NCBI RefSeq assembly: GCF_900104725.1
Contig: NZ_LT629758.1
Location: 10,582,001 to 10,646,000 of the forward strand
DNA length: 64,000 bases
Direction of reading: 5' to 3'
Source of the DNA: Actinoplanes derwentensis
GTDB taxonomy: Bacteria > Actinomycetota > Actinomycetes > Mycobacteriales > Micromonosporaceae
Shown here piece by piece: positions 26,178 to 35,684 of this stretch. The notes beneath the pieces are model-generated. The model was not told where the DNA came from. It saw only the letters and a list, made by a program, of their open reading frames with translations, and did not search any database. The position numbers and the translations under genes were made by a program. The stretch's first letter is position 1. The number at the start of each line of letters is the position of its first letter.

Positions 26178-29100
26178 TCAGAGGAGTTCGGCGGCCATCG
26201 GGAGGGGGTTGCCGAAGCGGTGGGCGGTGATGCTGACCGCCTGTTCGCGCAGGAACGGCAGGAGTTCCAGGCGACCGGATTCGGTCACCGGGCCGGACCA
26301 GACCGCTACGTCGGGGCGGCCTGCGGTGGCCTCGGTCAGGGTGCTGGCGTCGCCGCCGATCAGGCGGATCCGGCCGGCCCGGACCGAGGTCGCGAACGTG
26401 GTGTCGTCCTCGACCTTCGCCGACGGATAGCGGGCCGCCAGACCGGCCGGTAGCGGCGTCGCGGTGGAGACCGTCACGTCGGCGCCGGTCAGCAGGGCCG
26501 CGGACAGCACGCGGACCAGGTCGGCGACGGTGCCGCCGGAGGCCAGCCGGACCGTTGCCGAGGTCGGCAGGTAGCGGAACACGTTGCGTTCCGCTTCGAG
26601 GCCGGAGACGTCGGTGGGGGTGCGGAATGCGAAGGCGGCGTCGCTGCGGGCGGCACGGTCCAGGGACTCGGACTCCGCGGCTTCCAGGACTTCGCCGGCG
26701 ACGGCCAGCAGAGCCCGGACGCCAGCGTGATCGATCGCGGTCCTGGCCGTTGCCGGGCGGGACTGCCAGCCGGTCAGGCCGGTCAGGTAGTTGGGGCCGC
26801 CCGCCTTGGTGCCGGGGCCGACCGCCGACTTCTTCCAGCCGCCGAACGGCTGCCGCTGCACGATGGCGCCGGTGATGCCCCGGTTGACGTAGAGGTTGCC
26901 GGCCTGGATCCGGTCCAGCCAGGTGCGGATCTCGCCCGCGTCGAGCGAGTGCAGGCCGGAGGTGAGGCCGTAGTCCACCTCGTTGACCAGGTCGATCGCC
27001 TCGTCGAGGGAGCCGGCGATCATGATGCCGAGGATCGGGCCGAAGTATTCGGTGCGGTGGAAAGCCGATCCGCGGCGCACGCCGTCCCGGATGCCGGGGC
27101 TCCACAGCTTGCCGCTGTCGTCGAGTTTGCCGGGTTCGAGCAGCCACTGCTCACCCTCGCCGAGAGTGGTCAGGCCGTCGAGCAGCTTCCCGGCGGCCGG
27201 TTCGACGAGCGGGCCCATCTTGGTACGCGGGTCGGACGGATAGCCGACGTCCAGCGACGAAACCGCGTCCAGCAGCTGGGTGCGGAACCGCTGCGAACGG
27301 GCCACCGAGCCGACCAGCACCACCAGGGACGCGGCCGAGCACTTCTGGCCGGCGTGCCCGAACGCCGACGCGACCACGTCCTTGACCGCCAGGTCCAGGT
27401 CGGCGCTGGGGGTGACGATGATGGCGTTCTTGCCGCTGGTCTCGGCGAGCAGCGGCAGGTCGGTGCGGAACGAGCGGAACAGTTCGGCTGTCTCGTACGC
27501 CCCGGTCAGGATGACCCGGTCGACGAGCGGGTGCGCGATCAGTTCCCGGCCCAGGGTCTGCTCGTCGACCTGGAGCAGCGTGACCAGGTCGGCGTCGGCT
27601 CCGGCCGCGGCCAGTGCGTCCCGCAGGATGCCGGCGAGCACGGTGCCGCAGCGTTCGGCGGGACCGGCCGGTTTGAGGACCACCGACGAACCGGCGGCGA
27701 GGGCGGCCAGCACCGAACCGGCCGGGATGGCGACCGGGAAGTTCCACGGCGGCGTGACCAGGGTGAGCCGCGCCGGAACGGGGACGGCCCCGTCGACCTG
27801 GGCCAGTTCACCGGCCAGTTCGGCGTAGTAGTGGGCGAAGTCGATCGCCTCGGACACCTCGGGGTCGGCCTGGTCGACGGTCTTGCCGGCTTCGGCGGCC
27901 ATCACTTCGAGCAGCGTGGTCCGGTGCGTCTCCAGCGCGTCGCCGATGGCGTGCAGGACAGCCTGCCGGTCGGCGGCTCCCCAGCCGGCGGCGGCGGCCT
28001 TCTCCATGGCCTGGTCCAGGTGCTCCCGGTCACCGATGCGGGGCAGGTCCAGGCCCAGGTGCGAAGTCTCGACCCGGGACAGCAGGTCGCGTACCTCGGC
28101 ACGGTTGACGGCGACCGCAGGGTCGGTGTCGGGAGTGTTCACGAACAGCCCCGGAACACTGCGCGGGACGGCGGCGAACCGGTCGGCCACCCGGTGCGGC
28201 ACCGGTGCTTGACTCTCGGCGAGGTCACGCAGCGACGCCAGGAAACGGTCGCGCTCGCGGTCGAACAGAGCCTCGTCGGTGTGCAGCTCGAACACCGCCG
28301 ACATGAAGTTGTCGGTGCTCGCGCCCTCTTCGAGACGGCGGATCAGGTAGGCGATCGCCACGTCGAACTGCTCGGGACGTACCACCGGCGTGTAGAGCAA
28401 CAACCCGCCGACCTCGCGCCGGACCGCCTCGGCCTGACCCTCGGCCATGCCGAGCAGCATCTCGAACTCGATGCCCGCGCGCACGTCCCGCTGTCCGGCG
28501 AGGATCCACGCGTACGCCACGTCGAACAGGTTGTGCCCGGCCACACCCAGGCGCACGTTGCCGATCCGGTCGGGGTGCAGCGCGTAGTCGAGGACCCGCT
28601 TGTAGTTGGCGTCGGTGTCCTGCTTGCTGTCGCAGGTGGCGACCGGCCAGCCGTGCAACTCCGCCTCGACCCGCTCCATCGGCAGGTTGGCGCCCTTGAC
28701 CAGGCGCACCTTGATACCGGCGCCACCGCGCTCGCGGCGGGCCGCGGACCACTCCTGAAGCCGCGTCATCGCGCCCAGGGCGTCCGGCAGGTAGGCCTGC
28801 AGCACGATGCCGGCTTCCAGGTTCAGCAACTCGGGACGGTCCAGGAGCCTGGTGAAGACCGCGATCGTCAGATCGAGATCCTTGTACTCCTCCATGTCCA
28901 GGTTGACGAACTTGCCGTCTTTCGCGGCCAGCGTGAACAGCGGCAGCAGCTTCTCGGCGATGTCGGAGACGGCTTCGTCGAAGGCCCACGGGTTGTGCGG
29001 GGCGACCGCCGACGACACCTTGATCGACACGTAGTCGACGTCCGGCCGGGCCAGCAGCTTCTCGGTGCTGCGCAGCCGGTGGGTGGCCTCGCCCTTGCCC

Positions 29101-29534
29101 AGGACGGCCTCACCGAGCAGGTTGACGTTCAGACGTACGTCACGCTGCTTGATCTTCTTGATCGCCTTGCCGAGGCGGGCGTCGGATGCGTCGACGATCA
29201 GGTGCCCGACCATGTGGCGCAGCGCGCGGCGGGCGATCGGGACCACCACACCCGGCATCACCGGGGCGAGCGCGCCGCCGGCCTTGACCGCGAGGCGCAG
29301 GTGGGCGGGCAGGAAACCGGGCACGTCCCGGGACAGGGCGCGCAGGGTGCGGGCGCTGACTTTCAGGTCCTCGGGGCGGATCACACCGTCGACAAAACCG
29401 ACGGTGAACGCCAGACCTTTCGGGTCACGCAGCACCGCGGCGAGCTGTGCGGCCGAACCGCCGACCGGGACGTCCGCGGCCTCGCGCAGCCAGCGCCGGA
29501 CAAGGGCGATCGTCTCTTCGGCGATCTCAGGCAT
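26178..29534 (-). CDS. putA: Bifunctional proline dehydrogenase / delta-1-pyrroline-5-carboxylate dehydrogenase PutA
   Basis: A 1118-residue enzyme that oxidises proline to glutamate in two steps with substrate channelling. The FAD-dependent proline dehydrogenase barrel is at about residues 100-430 (VDYVSIKVSSAVAPHNPWAF, KFVNLDMEEYKDLDLT, VRLVKGANLPMERVEAELHG, EFEMLLGMAEGQAEAVRR). The aldehyde dehydrogenase part is at about 480-1000, with Cys732 in AGQKCSAASL and FGGWKKSAVGPGTKAGG. It lacks the N-terminal ribbon-helix-helix DNA-binding domain of E. coli PutA, so control must come from elsewhere, likely the divergent LysR gene. A poorly conserved tail of about 120 residues follows. Confidence 0.95.
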   Translation of the reverse strand: MPEIAEETIALVRRWLREAADVPVGGSAAQLAAVLRDPKGLAFTVGFVDGVIRPEDLKVSARTLRALSRDVPGFLPAHLRLAVKAGGALAPVMPGVVVPIARRALRHMVGHLIVDASDARLGKAIKKIKQRDVRLNVNLLGEAVLGKGEATHRLRSTEKLLARPDVDYVSIKVSSAVAPHNPWAFDEAVSDIAEKLLPLFTLAAKDGKFVNLDMEEYKDLDLTIAVFTRLLDRPELLNLEAGIVLQAYLPDALGAMTRLQEWSAARRERGGAGIKVRLVKGANLPMERVEAELHGWPVATCDSKQDTDANYKRVLDYALHPDRIGNVRLGVAGHNLFDVAYAWILAGQRDVRAGIEFEMLLGMAEGQAEAVRREVGGLLLYTPVVRPEQFDVAIAYLIRRLEEGASTDNFMSAVFELHTDEALFDRERDRFLASLRDLAESQAPVPHRVADRFAAVPRSVPGLFVNTPDTDPAVAVNRAEVRDLLSRVETSHLGLDLPRIGDREHLDQAMEKAAAAGWGAADRQAVLHAIGDALETHRTTLLEVMAAEAGKTVDQADPEVSEAIDFAHYYAELAGELAQVDGAVPVPARLTLVTPPWNFPVAIPAGSVLAALAAGSSVVLKPAGPAERCGTVLAGILRDALAAAGADADLVTLLQVDEQTLGRELIAHPLVDRVILTGAYETAELFRSFRTDLPLLAETSGKNAIIVTPSADLDLAVKDVVASAFGHAGQKCSAASLVVLVGSVARSQRFRTQLLDAVSSLDVGYPSDPRTKMGPLVEPAAGKLLDGLTTLGEGEQWLLEPGKLDDSGKLWSPGIRDGVRRGSAFHRTEYFGPILGIMIAGSLDEAIDLVNEVDYGLTSGLHSLDAGEIRTWLDRIQAGNLYVNRGITGAIVQRQPFGGWKKSAVGPGTKAGGPNYLTGLTGWQSRPATARTAIDHAGVRALLAVAGEVLEAAESESLDRAARSDAAFAFRTPTDVSGLEAERNVFRYLPTSATVRLASGGTVADLVRVLSAALLTGADVTVSTATPLPAGLAARYPSAKVEDDTTFATSVRAGRIRLIGGDASTLTEATAGRPDVAVWSGPVTESGRLELLPFLREQAVSITAHRFGNPLPMAAELL

Positions 29535-29588
29535 CGGGAACTCCTTCCGTTGTGCGCAACAGTCTGAAGTCCGTATACAGCTTAGGAA

Positions 29589-29599
29589 AAGCGATGCTT
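29589..29599. promoter_or_regulatory. AAGC-GAT-GCTT palindrome in the putA/LysR divergent spacer
   Basis: An 11-bp interrupted palindrome in the 102-bp spacer, 55 bp from the putA start and 38 bp from the regulator start. Position and symmetry fit a LysR binding site; the match is short. Confidence 0.35.
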
Positions 29600-29624
29600 T
29601 CTGAGCTGTGTTGTTAAGTTCCGC

Positions 29625-29630
29625 TAATGT
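29625..29630 (+). promoter_or_regulatory. TAATGT -10 box, probable leaderless start of the LysR gene
   Basis: TAATGT ends 7 nt before the GTG at 29637. The AAAAAGG just before the GTG is too close to act as a ribosome binding site, so a leaderless transcript is likely. Confidence 0.45.
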
Positions 29631-29636
29631 AAAAAG

Positions 29637-30572
29637 GTGCTGGAGATCCGCCGTCTGATCCTGCTGCGTGAACTGGCCGTCCGGGGCACGATCGCCGCCG
29701 TCGCCGAGGCCCTCAACTTCACCCCGTCCGCAGTGTCCCAGCAGCTCAGCCAGTTGGAACGGGAGACCGGCACCCAGCTGTTACGCAAAGCCGGCCGCCG
29801 GGTCCAGCTCACCCCGCAGGCCGAGGTTCTGGTCGCTTCGGTCGGTGAGGTCCTGGACACCCTGGAACGCGCCGAGGCCCGCCTGCAGGCCGCCGCGGCC
29901 ACCGTCACCGGCCGGGTCCGGGTGGCCGTCTTCCAGTCGGCCGCCCTCGCCTTCATGCCCGCCACCCTGCGCGCCATGGCATCCCTGTACCCCGATGTGC
30001 GGGTGGAGATGACACAGCGCGAACCGGAGGAGGCGCTGCGCGAGACCTGGGCCCGCGATTTCGACCTGGTGATCGCCGAGCAGTACCCGGCGCACGCCGC
30101 CCCACACCACCCCGGCCTGGACCGGCGCGACCTCACCACCGACGCGATCCGGCTGGCCCTGCCCGCGTCCTCGGAGTCACTGCACCCGGTCGACTCCCTC
30201 GACTCCGCCCGGCACATGCCGTGGGTGATGGAACCACGCGGCGCTGCCTCCCGGCACTTCGCCGAACAGGAGTGCCGCCGGGCCGGCTTCGAACCGGACG
30301 TCCGTTACGAGACCGCCGACCTGCAGGCCCACATGCGCCTGGTCGAGTCGGGCAACGCCGTCGCGCTGATCCCCGACCTGATCTGGGCGGGCCGCGGCAC
30401 CTCAGCCCGCCTGCTGGAGTTGGACGGCGCCCCGTATCGCACCATCTTCACCGCCCAGCGGCTGTCCGGTGCGGCGTCCCCGGCCGCCCGAGCCTTCCGC
30501 GAGATCTTGCAGCACACCGTTGCCGCAGCGAAGTCGACGCCGATGCCGGGCGGGGCAGCACCGGCGATCTAG
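29637..30572 (+). CDS. LysR family transcriptional regulator
   Basis: A 311-residue regulator. The HTH spans residues 1-60 (VLEIRRLILLRELAVRGTIA, then NFTPSAVSQQLSQLERETG and LLRKAGRRVQLT). The periplasmic-binding-like effector domain begins near residue 90 (GRVRVAVFQSAALAFMPATL). It is divergent from putA and probably controls it, perhaps in response to proline or an intermediate. Its stop is directly next to the stop of the convergent hydrolase gene. Confidence 0.92.
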   Translation: MLEIRRLILLRELAVRGTIAAVAEALNFTPSAVSQQLSQLERETGTQLLRKAGRRVQLTPQAEVLVASVGEVLDTLERAEARLQAAAATVTGRVRVAVFQSAALAFMPATLRAMASLYPDVRVEMTQREPEEALRETWARDFDLVIAEQYPAHAAPHHPGLDRRDLTTDAIRLALPASSESLHPVDSLDSARHMPWVMEPRGAASRHFAEQECRRAGFEPDVRYETADLQAHMRLVESGNAVALIPDLIWAGRGTSARLLELDGAPYRTIFTAQRLSGAASPAARAFREILQHTVAAAKSTPMPGGAAPAI

Positions 30573-31895
30573 CTAGCCGGTCGCGTGATCCGGCGCCGGG
30601 CAGGCCGTGAACTGCGGCCGCGTCCCGACGGTGAAGCGGCAGCCGAAGTCCGGGGCGGCCACCGCGCGGCGGTCCAGGATCGGGTCGCCGGCCGGGCGGC
30701 GGCCGTGCTCGACCCAGGTGACCAGGTCGTCGAAGCCATTGGTCAACTCGGGGGCGGTGAAGCCACAGTGGGTGACGTCGCGGATGGCGCGGGAGACGAA
30801 CGACCGGGAACTGCGGGCGTATTCCTGCTCCATCGAGAACGGCACGAACAGGTCGCCGATGCCGTGCAGCGACAGCACCGGGATCGACGGGCGGCCCGCG
30901 ACCCGGGGGACACCGTCCGTCGCGGTCCGCCCGACCCGCAGCACCGACGCGTTCAGCGCCCGTTCCGCTGTGGTGAGCTTCCGCCGGTCGTCGATCTGGT
31001 AGACGGTCCGGCGGTTGTCGGTCAGGTTGCCGGACGCGATACCGGCCGTGCCGCCGCTGAGCCCCGGCCACACGCTGAACAGGAACGGCAGTCCACCCTG
31101 GGAAGCCGCGTCCCAGTAGGCGAACGCCTGCGGGAACCCGGGCCGCTCGCCGCCGCTGCGCCGCTCCAGGACGTCGGACCAGGTGGCCTTGGGCAGCGAG
31201 GCCCGGATCCGGGCGACCTGTGCCGCCCAGCGCGCCGGATAGCCGGCGTCCGGCCGGAGGGGGAACTCGATGTCCACCTGCGCCAGTGCCGCCGCGGTCA
31301 CGCCGGCGTCCAGGAAGTAGTCGAACAGCTCGACGTCACCGAGGACCCCGCAGTAGGGCATCGCCCCGGCGAACGTCCGCGGATACCTCTCGATCGCGAC
31401 GGCCGTGACGTGGCCGCCCATCGACGCGCCGCTGATGTAGGTCTTGACCGGATTCTTCCGCGTCACCCTTTTGAACAGGCCGATCAGCGCCTGAGTGTCC
31501 TGGACGCCCTGGCTCACGTCGTAGCCGTTGGTCGCGTAGCTCGACGCCGCCCATGCGAAGCCCCGGTCGATGTAGTGCGCCCGCAGGTCGGGGTCGGTCA
31601 CGTAGACCGTGGTGCCGGTGCCGCGATAGCCGTGGGCGTAGACCACGAGCCTGCCGTTCCACCGTTTCGGCACCTCGATCCGCCACGCGGCACCCGCACG
31701 GATCCCGGTGTGGGTCGTCGCTCCCGGCAGTGCGGTGAACGGTTTCCCGCCCAGATCGCAGTCGGGGTCGGCGACGAGGTAGCCGGGCTGGGTGGGGCTC
31801 GGCGCGGGCGCCGAACAGGTTGCCGCTGCGGCGGGAGTCCCCATCAGGACCCCGGCGATCAGCGTGGCGGCGAGAACGACCCGGCGAACGATCAT
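30573..31895 (-). CDS. Secreted alpha/beta hydrolase
   Basis: A 440-residue exported hydrolase. The signal peptide (MIVRRVVLAATLIAGVLMG to AAA) is followed by a hydrolase fold: RLVVYAHGYRGTG (oxyanion region), YISGASMGGHVTA (nucleophile Ser in GxSxG), and a late His probably in DVTHCGF or SLHGIGD. A cysteine-containing tail follows. Fold and secretion are clear; substrate (ester or peptide) is not. ATG 31895 follows GGAGG. The start 15 codons further upstream has no site. Confidence 0.85.
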   Translation of the reverse strand: MIVRRVVLAATLIAGVLMGTPAAAATCSAPAPSPTQPGYLVADPDCDLGGKPFTALPGATTHTGIRAGAAWRIEVPKRWNGRLVVYAHGYRGTGTTVYVTDPDLRAHYIDRGFAWAASSYATNGYDVSQGVQDTQALIGLFKRVTRKNPVKTYISGASMGGHVTAVAIERYPRTFAGAMPYCGVLGDVELFDYFLDAGVTAAALAQVDIEFPLRPDAGYPARWAAQVARIRASLPKATWSDVLERRSGGERPGFPQAFAYWDAASQGGLPFLFSVWPGLSGGTAGIASGNLTDNRRTVYQIDDRRKLTTAERALNASVLRVGRTATDGVPRVAGRPSIPVLSLHGIGDLFVPFSMEQEYARSSRSFVSRAIRDVTHCGFTAPELTNGFDDLVTWVEHGRRPAGDPILDRRAVAAPDFGCRFTVGTRPQFTACPAPDHATG

Positions 31896-31927
31896 CGCGT
31901 TTACCTCCGGGTAACATCCAATGGCCG

Positions 31928-32593
31928 TCATCGATCGATGTCAAGGACCTCCTTCAGTGCCGCCCACTGGAGCAGCATGATCGTCTTGGCGTCGGCGATC
32001 TCCCCGGTCTCGATCATTTTCAGGGCCGCGCCGAACGGCAGCTCCACCGACTCGATGTCCTCGCCGTCCTCGGCCAGCCCGCCGCCCGCCGAGGTGCGGG
32101 ACGCGGCCGAATACGGCGCGGCGAAACAGTGCACCCGCTCGGTCACCGACCCCGGACTGGTCCACACCGCGAACACCGGGATCAGCTCACCGATCGTCAC
32201 CCCCAGCTCCTCGGCCGCCTCCCGCCGGATCGCCGCCGCCGGATCGTCACCGTCGAGCAGCCCGGCCGCGGTCTCCAGGAACATCCCGTCGGGGTGGCCG
32301 TTCACATAGACCGGATAGCGGAACTGCCTGGTCAGCAACACTGTCCCGCGCTCGGCGTCGTAGAGCAGCACGGTTGCGCCGTCGCCCCGGTCATAGGTCT
32401 CCCGCTGCTCGGACGACCAGTGCCCGTCGCGCCGCCGGTAGTCGTAAGTGGTCCGCCGCAGCACGTGCCACCCGGCCCCGGTCAGCTCCACATCACGCAC
32501 GATCACGGACGGGTTGCCGGTCAGGTCCCGCCCCGCCCGGTCCAGCCCGACCCGGCCACGATCATCGGGAACGTCGATCCCTGGTCTGTTCAT
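31928..32593 (-). CDS. NUDIX hydrolase (GDP-mannose pyrophosphatase NudK type)
   Basis: A 221-residue NUDIX protein that cleaves a nucleoside diphosphate linked to another group. The NUDIX box is complete: G-LLDGD then AAAIRREAAEELGV, fitting the G-x5-E-x7-REuxEExGu rule. VLLTRQFRYPVYVNGHPDG and SPGSVTERVHCFAAPY are typical of the NudK/ADP-sugar group. The N-terminal 60 residues form the dimerising strand domain. ATG 32593 is divergent from a DeoR gene with 59 bp between. Confidence 0.9.
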   Translation of the reverse strand: MNRPGIDVPDDRGRVGLDRAGRDLTGNPSVIVRDVELTGAGWHVLRRTTYDYRRRDGHWSSEQRETYDRGDGATVLLYDAERGTVLLTRQFRYPVYVNGHPDGMFLETAAGLLDGDDPAAAIRREAAEELGVTIGELIPVFAVWTSPGSVTERVHCFAAPYSAASRTSAGGGLAEDGEDIESVELPFGAALKMIETGEIADAKTIMLLQWAALKEVLDIDR

Positions 32594-32652
32594 GCCGGGA
32601 ACGGTACACTTCGAAACACGCAACAGTCGACAGAAACAAGGGGAAACACGGA

Positions 32653-33399
32653 ATGCTTGCGGCGGAGCGCCGAGACTTCCTTCTGGCCCGGCTCCGGGCA
32701 GAGGGCAAAGTGGTGGCCAAGGAGATCGCGATCCGGCTGGGGGTCGCCGAGGACAACATCCGGCGCGACCTGCGCGAGATGGCCGCTGCCGGGCTCTGCC
32801 AGCGGGTCTACGGCGGAGCGCTGCCGATCTCGCCGGCCCTCGCCGACTACGCCACCCGCACGGGTCTCGCCCCGTCCAGCAAGGAGCGCGTGGCCGTCGC
32901 CGCGGCCGAGCTGATCCAGCCCGGCAGCACCGTCCTGCTCGACGGCGGCACCACTGCCCTGGCGGTCACCGCCGCGCTGCCACCCGACCTGCGGGCCACC
33001 ATCGTCACGCACAGCCCGACGGTCGCCGCCGCCCTGGTCGACCATCCGTGCGTCGACGTCTTCGTGATCGGCGGCCGCCTCTTCAAACACTCCGCGGTGA
33101 CCTGCGGTGCGGCCGCCGCCGAAGCCGTGCGGGGCATCACCGCCGACCTCTTCCTGCTCGGCGTCACCGGCGTCCACCACGAGACCGGCCTGACCACCGG
33201 TGACCCCGACGAGGCCGCGATGAAACGCACTCTGGCAAGCCGCGCCGCTGAGACGTATGTGCTGGCCAGCGCGGAGAAGATCGGCGCCGCTTCCCCGTTC
33301 CAGGTCCTTGCGCCGGACCGCGTCACCGCCATCATCACCGACGCGCCGCCGGATCATCCCGCGCTGAAAGGCCTACCCCTTCTTTCGGTACGGTCGTGA
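32653..33399 (+). CDS. DeoR family transcriptional regulator
   Basis: A 248-residue sugar-phosphate-responsive repressor. The HTH is at residues 3-55 (ERRDFLLARLRAEGKVVAKE, then RLGVAEDNIRRDLREM). The DeoR sensor domain follows (GSTVLLDGGTTALAVTAALP, VTHSPTVAAALVDHP, VFVIGGRLFK, LFLLGVTGVHHETGLTT). Effector unknown. The ATG at 32653 is divergent from the NUDIX gene, which may be its target. Confidence 0.92.
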   Translation: MLAAERRDFLLARLRAEGKVVAKEIAIRLGVAEDNIRRDLREMAAAGLCQRVYGGALPISPALADYATRTGLAPSSKERVAVAAAELIQPGSTVLLDGGTTALAVTAALPPDLRATIVTHSPTVAAALVDHPCVDVFVIGGRLFKHSAVTCGAAAAEAVRGITADLFLLGVTGVHHETGLTTGDPDEAAMKRTLASRAAETYVLASAEKIGAASPFQVLAPDRVTAIITDAPPDHPALKGLPLLSVRS

Positions 33400-33720
33400 A
33401 AGGCCCCGTAGCCCCGGCAGCCACGGTGGGCGTCACACCGGACCGCCCCTCGCCGCCGCCTCACGCATGCCCAAGACGACAACGGCCCGCGCCTCGTCGA
33501 GACGTGAGCCGGCCAGTCGGCGGTCCAGCGGACCTTGCCCTGTCAGCCGCCGCCGGCCCGGACCTGTCTGCCGGACCGCCCGCCGGACTTCGCGCCGCGG
33601 GGAGATCCGCGGTCCGGGGCGGACAGGCGGTTCCGCGGTGCCGGGTGGTCCCGCCCGGGGTGGCGGGGACCACCCGGGTCGGACCGGGTCGTTCGGACCC
33701 GGTCGGGCGGGAGTGGTGGG
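33400..33720. other. 321-bp non-coding spacer between convergent genes
   Basis: Open frames here are compositionally random (Pro, Arg, Gly). The right end carries two strong hairpins that probably terminate the phosphatase gene and the DeoR gene. I see no gene. Confidence 0.6.
33643..33704. terminator. Double hairpin downstream of the PAP2 gene
   Basis: The first stem pairs GGGTGGTCCCGCC with GGCGGGGACCACCC (one bulged base, 33643-33675). The second pairs GACCGGGTC with GACCCGGTC over a GTTCG loop (33682-33704). The pair lies 16 bp beyond the PAP2 stop. Confidence 0.6.
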
Positions 33721-35544
33721 TCAGGCCTTGTGGAGGCGCAGGGTGATGGCGTCGCCCTGGTGGTGCAGGGTGGCGCGGTAACCGGGGGTCGTCACGACGA
33801 CCCTGGCGAACTGGCCCCGGACCCGGCGTGCCTTGAGGACCGGGACCGGGGAGTCGTACTTGTCGTTCTTGCCGACTGTGACCTCCAGGACCGTGCCGAC
33901 GCCGATGACGGCGTCGCCGCCGATGGTGAGCGGGGCCGCGCCGTGTGGGCGGACAGTCAGGGCGACAGTGCCGGAACTGAGCCGGGCCGCGCCGCTGACG
34001 TGCGTCTTCGGGGCGAGAAGGCGCAGGGTGCCGCCGCTGACGGTGAGGTCGCCGGAGCCCATGGCCGTCTTCGAGGCGGCCACCAGAGTGCCGGCGGCGA
34101 CCGTCGTACCGCCGCGGTAGTCGTTGTCGCCGGTGAGAGTGAGCGAGCCGCTGCCCAGTTTGATCAGGCCGCCCCGGCCGGCGATGTCGTTGCGCCACAC
34201 GTCCGCGGCGGCGAATCCACCGGCCGTGGCGTCGAGGGCGACCGCCACGGTGGAGTCGAACGCGCCGTAACCGTCGGCGGCGGCGAACAGGTTGATCCGG
34301 CCCCACTGTTCGGGGCCGTCCAGGATCGGGTTGCCGGCGGGCAGGCCGGTGGTCCGCAGGACTTCCCGGCGCTGGGCGGCGTCCAGGTAGGGCAGGCGGG
34401 TCTCCAGCAGTACCTCGGCACCGGCCGGTACCTCGAAACGGAGGTTCGATCGGCGCGACGGCAGGCCGTAGGTGAACTTCGGGGCCACGATCCGGGCGTT
34501 GCCGTCGCGGTCGGCACCTGACCGGGCGTACCCGATGAGGTCCTGTCCGATTTTGCTCGTGAAGTATTCGAGCGCCTGGGCTCGGGCTGAAGCCTTCAGC
34601 GACGCGTTGGCGGGGTCGTTCAGGATCGCGGCGGCGAGTGCGGTGCCGAGGATCCGGCCGCCGATCACGTCGGCGGGGGAGTGCATGCCGGTGACGATCC
34701 GGGTGTGGGCCAGGTCGAACGCGGTGGTGACCATCTCCTGAAACCGTTCCGGCACCGCGTAGGCGAACGACAGCGCCGCCAGGAAGAGCGCGTTGGTGTG
34801 CCCGGAGACGTAACCGCCGTCCTCGGCCGGGGTGGTGCTGCGCTGCCGGAGCAGGGTGGGGGTGACGACCACGGCGGAGTCGTAGACCGGGAACCCGAAC
34901 TCGTCGACGGCCCCGGTGTCGACCACCTGTCCGTTCTCGGTCATCCGCCACGGGCGCGGGTACTGGAACGCGAACTTGCTGGGGTTGCCGGACGACCAGT
35001 TGCCGCGCAGCGTGTTCACCAGCGTGACGACCCGGCCCAGTTCGGAGGTGGCCGAACCGGCGCCGAGGGCGGATCCGGCGGGCGCACCGGCCGGGATCGT
35101 GTCGCTGACCGTGGTCGCCGGGGTGGTCGCGGGCGCCGCGGTGATGCCGGTGACGGCGAGCGAACCGGCTTTGTAGACGTCGGCGAGCGGGCCGAGCCCG
35201 GCGATCACCGAGTAGCTCTGGTGCTGACGGTCCACGATGAACGACCGGGCCGCTTCGGCGGCGGTGCGCTCGCGGGTGGTCTTCACGACGTACCGGACGT
35301 TGGCCCGCAGGAACGCCTGGTCCAGCACGGTGCCGTTGTTCCAGGCGGTGCCGGTGCTCCACACCTGCTGGAACCCGGACAGGATCCGCACGGCGGCGTT
35401 GGTCTCGACGGTCAGGTTCGCCGTCGTGTTCGTCTGATAGGCGCCGACAAAGGAGGCGGCGGCAGCAGCGGCGAAGGCGGGGCGGGCCGGGGCGACGAGA
35501 GTGGCGGCACCGGCGAGCAGAAGTGTGCGGCGGCTGAGGTTCAC
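33721..35544 (-). CDS. Secreted PAP2/vanadium-haloperoxidase superfamily phosphatase with autotransporter-type beta repeat
   Basis: A roughly 607-residue exported acid-phosphatase-like protein. The N-terminus VNLSRRTLLLAGAATL carries a twin-arginine export motif. The three PAP2 motifs are present: KFAFQYPRP, GGYVSGHTNALFLAAL, and RIVTGMHSPADVIGGR with the catalytic His. After the phosphatase (about residues 20-440) comes GGLIKLGSGSLTLTGDNDYR, the autotransporter-associated beta-strand repeat, then a Gly/Val-rich region. GTG 35544 is my start choice; a longer in-frame protein is possible. It is divergent from the endonuclease-fold gene at 35685. Confidence 0.85.
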   Translation of the reverse strand: MNLSRRTLLLAGAATLVAPARPAFAAAAAASFVGAYQTNTTANLTVETNAAVRILSGFQQVWSTGTAWNNGTVLDQAFLRANVRYVVKTTRERTAAEAARSFIVDRQHQSYSVIAGLGPLADVYKAGSLAVTGITAAPATTPATTVSDTIPAGAPAGSALGAGSATSELGRVVTLVNTLRGNWSSGNPSKFAFQYPRPWRMTENGQVVDTGAVDEFGFPVYDSAVVVTPTLLRQRSTTPAEDGGYVSGHTNALFLAALSFAYAVPERFQEMVTTAFDLAHTRIVTGMHSPADVIGGRILGTALAAAILNDPANASLKASARAQALEYFTSKIGQDLIGYARSGADRDGNARIVAPKFTYGLPSRRSNLRFEVPAGAEVLLETRLPYLDAAQRREVLRTTGLPAGNPILDGPEQWGRINLFAAADGYGAFDSTVAVALDATAGGFAAADVWRNDIAGRGGLIKLGSGSLTLTGDNDYRGGTTVAAGTLVAASKTAMGSGDLTVSGGTLRLLAPKTHVSGAARLSSGTVALTVRPHGAAPLTIGGDAVIGVGTVLEVTVGKNDKYDSPVPVLKARRVRGQFARVVVTTPGYRATLHHQGDAITLRLHKA

Positions 35545-35684
35545 GAGCAGGGAGACTCCGTGGAGCACAAGACCGTTTCGCCAACTCCCGCTTGTCTTGA
35601 TGTGAATAATTTTCAAAGGGACTTCCATCACCGGGTTGCCGATCGCTACCGTCCGGTAACCCCCATCGATGGAAGGCAATCCCC

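Noticed and set aside
33396..33746. 116-codon + frame after the DeoR gene
   Set aside because: Pro/Arg/Gly-rich with no motif; it runs through two hairpins and into the PAP2 stop region.
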